A stretch of 5,345 nucleotides of DNA from Chloroflexi bacterium RBG_16_56_11 (GTDB lineage: Bacteria; Chloroflexota; Dehalococcoidia; Dehalococcoidales; RBG-16-60-22). The DNA lies in NCBI GenBank assembly GCA_001796865.1, contig MGNQ01000041.1, positions 44,429-49,773 of the forward strand, given 5' to 3'. A model generated the notes under the pieces. It searched no databases. It was given only the letters and a program-made list of their open reading frames with translations, and was not told where the DNA came from. This document shows positions 4,553 through 5,345 of this stretch, in pieces. The position numbers and the translations under genes were made by a program. Numbering within the stretch: the first letter of the stretch is position 1; every line of letters begins with the position of its first letter.

Positions 4553-5345
4553 ATGACACGGTTTATCTTAATCAGAATCCTCCAGGCAATCATCGCCCTC
4601 ATCGGCATCACGATACTGGTTTTTTTCCTGGTCCGGGCCTCCGGAGACCCCATAAATCTAATAATAACCCCTACATCTACTCCGGCTGAGATCGAAAATC
4701 TAAAGGAGCAGCTCGGGCTCGACAAATCTTACCCCGAGCAGTTCTGGATATTCATCAGCGGGATGGTCCGCGGCGATTTCGGCGATTCACTTATCAAGAG
4801 ACAGCCGGTCCTGGAGATGATAGGTGTTGCCCTGCCCAACACCCTGCAATTGGGGCTTTCCTCATTCGTCATTGGCATGATGCTGGCGTTTGCCCTGGGC
4901 ATCCTGGCGGCTACCCGTCGCGACACTATTTTCGATAACGGGGTGAAGTTCCTGGCAGTGCTGGGGCAGGCTTTACCGGGCTTCTGGGTGGCTATCATGG
5001 CTATGCTGGTGCTATCCGTATACCTGAAGTGGCTGCCTACCGCCGGGATGGGCGGGCCCGCTAACTACGTGCTACCGGTGGGCACCATGGTCTTCTTCCT
5101 GATGCCCGGTATGATGCGCCTGGTCCGTTCCGCCATGCTGGATGTGCTTGATAGCGAATACGTCAAACTGGCGAGAATCAAGGGACTTCCTGACAGGGTT
5201 GTCATCTGGAAACATGCCCTGAGAAACGCGCTAATTACGCCACTGACGACCGCGGGAATGATATTCGCCGGTCTGATTAGCGGCGCGGTTATCACCGAGC
5301 AGATTTTCAACTGGCCCGGCATGGGTAGACTAATTATCGAAGCTA
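4553..5345 (+). CDS. ABC transporter permease, DppB/OppB type (partial, runs off the right edge)
   Basis: This is the first integral-membrane subunit of the peptide-type importer and would pair with a DppC-type permease and two ATPases, expected beyond the window. The 264 visible residues follow the family plan. The N-terminal helix (9-28) runs into SGDPINLI (30-37, replacing the usual PGDP). The outside segment contains EQLGLDKSYPEQFW (52-65) and GMVRGDFGDSL (70-80). Further helices lie at about 99-120, 134-157, 171-190 and 231-252. The cytoplasmic ATPase-contact (EAA) loop is EYVKLARIKGL...WKHALRNALITP (202-230). The conserved ITEQIFNWPGMGRL (247-260) comes near the end. Typical length is 305-340 residues, so roughly 40-75 and the last helix are missing. 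The start is ATG 4553 with AAGGA nine bases upstream (4539-4543). Confidence 0.95.
   Translation, partial: MTRFILIRILQAIIALIGITILVFFLVRASGDPINLIITPTSTPAEIENLKEQLGLDKSYPEQFWIFISGMVRGDFGDSLIKRQPVLEMIGVALPNTLQLGLSSFVIGMMLAFALGILAATRRDTIFDNGVKFLAVLGQALPGFWVAIMAMLVLSVYLKWLPTAGMGGPANYVLPVGTMVFFLMPGMMRLVRSAMLDVLDSEYVKLARIKGLPDRVVIWKHALRNALITPLTTAGMIFAGLISGAVITEQIFNWPGMGRLIIEA

Noticed and set aside
4362..4559. Minus-strand 65-codon open frame in the transporter gap
   Set aside because: It overlaps the permease start and promoter palindrome and shows no domain.

Overview
This window most likely comes from an uncultivated anaerobic bacterium of the Chloroflexota (Dehalococcoidia/Anaerolineae-like). 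That is an inference from protein style: a solute-binding lipoprotein with a long Thr/Pro tether after its lipobox, a YedF-type DsrE protein, and GC-rich genes separated by AT-rich spacers. No rRNA or other phylogenetic marker is present, so the assignment is tentative. There are no tRNAs, rRNAs, CRISPR arrays or insertion sequences that I can see.

Layout. (1) Bases 2-121 hold the 3' end of an unrecognised plus-strand gene. (2) Bases 177-521 hold a compact minus-strand unit: promoter, strong ribosome-binding site, a 62-residue two-helix membrane protein and a hairpin terminator. (3) Bases 550-2229 hold two more minus-strand genes. Upstream is a VTC-domain (polyphosphate polymerase/triphosphate tunnel) protein. 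Downstream is a short YedF/DsrE-family protein. Between them, 241 bases contain a canonical Shine-Dalgarno sequence in front of a nine-codon ORF, a small hairpin, and an intrinsic terminator that ends just before the ribosome-binding site of the DsrE gene. (4) Bases 2062-2453 are a divergent promoter region. (5) Bases 2454-4160 encode an oligopeptide/dipeptide-type ABC transporter binding lipoprotein. It is followed by a 392-base spacer with a perfect 14-bp hairpin and a second promoter. The first permease of the transporter (DppB/OppB type) then starts and runs off the window edge.

How it works together. The right half is the start of a peptide (or nickel/sugar-type, family SBP_bac_5) uptake operon. 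The lipoprotein captures substrate outside the membrane and the permease forms half of the channel. The second permease and the ATPases are expected beyond the edge. The binding protein and permease appear to be transcribed from separate promoters of the same type (TTGACA, 17-base spacer, TATAGT or TAGTAT), and each has a palindrome at the expected start site. The left half is a set of small minus-strand units with no obvious metabolic link to the transporter.

The best candidates for something undescribed are the leader between the VTC and DsrE genes and the palindromes over the two transporter promoters. All promoters and terminators were read by eye and have not been tested computationally.
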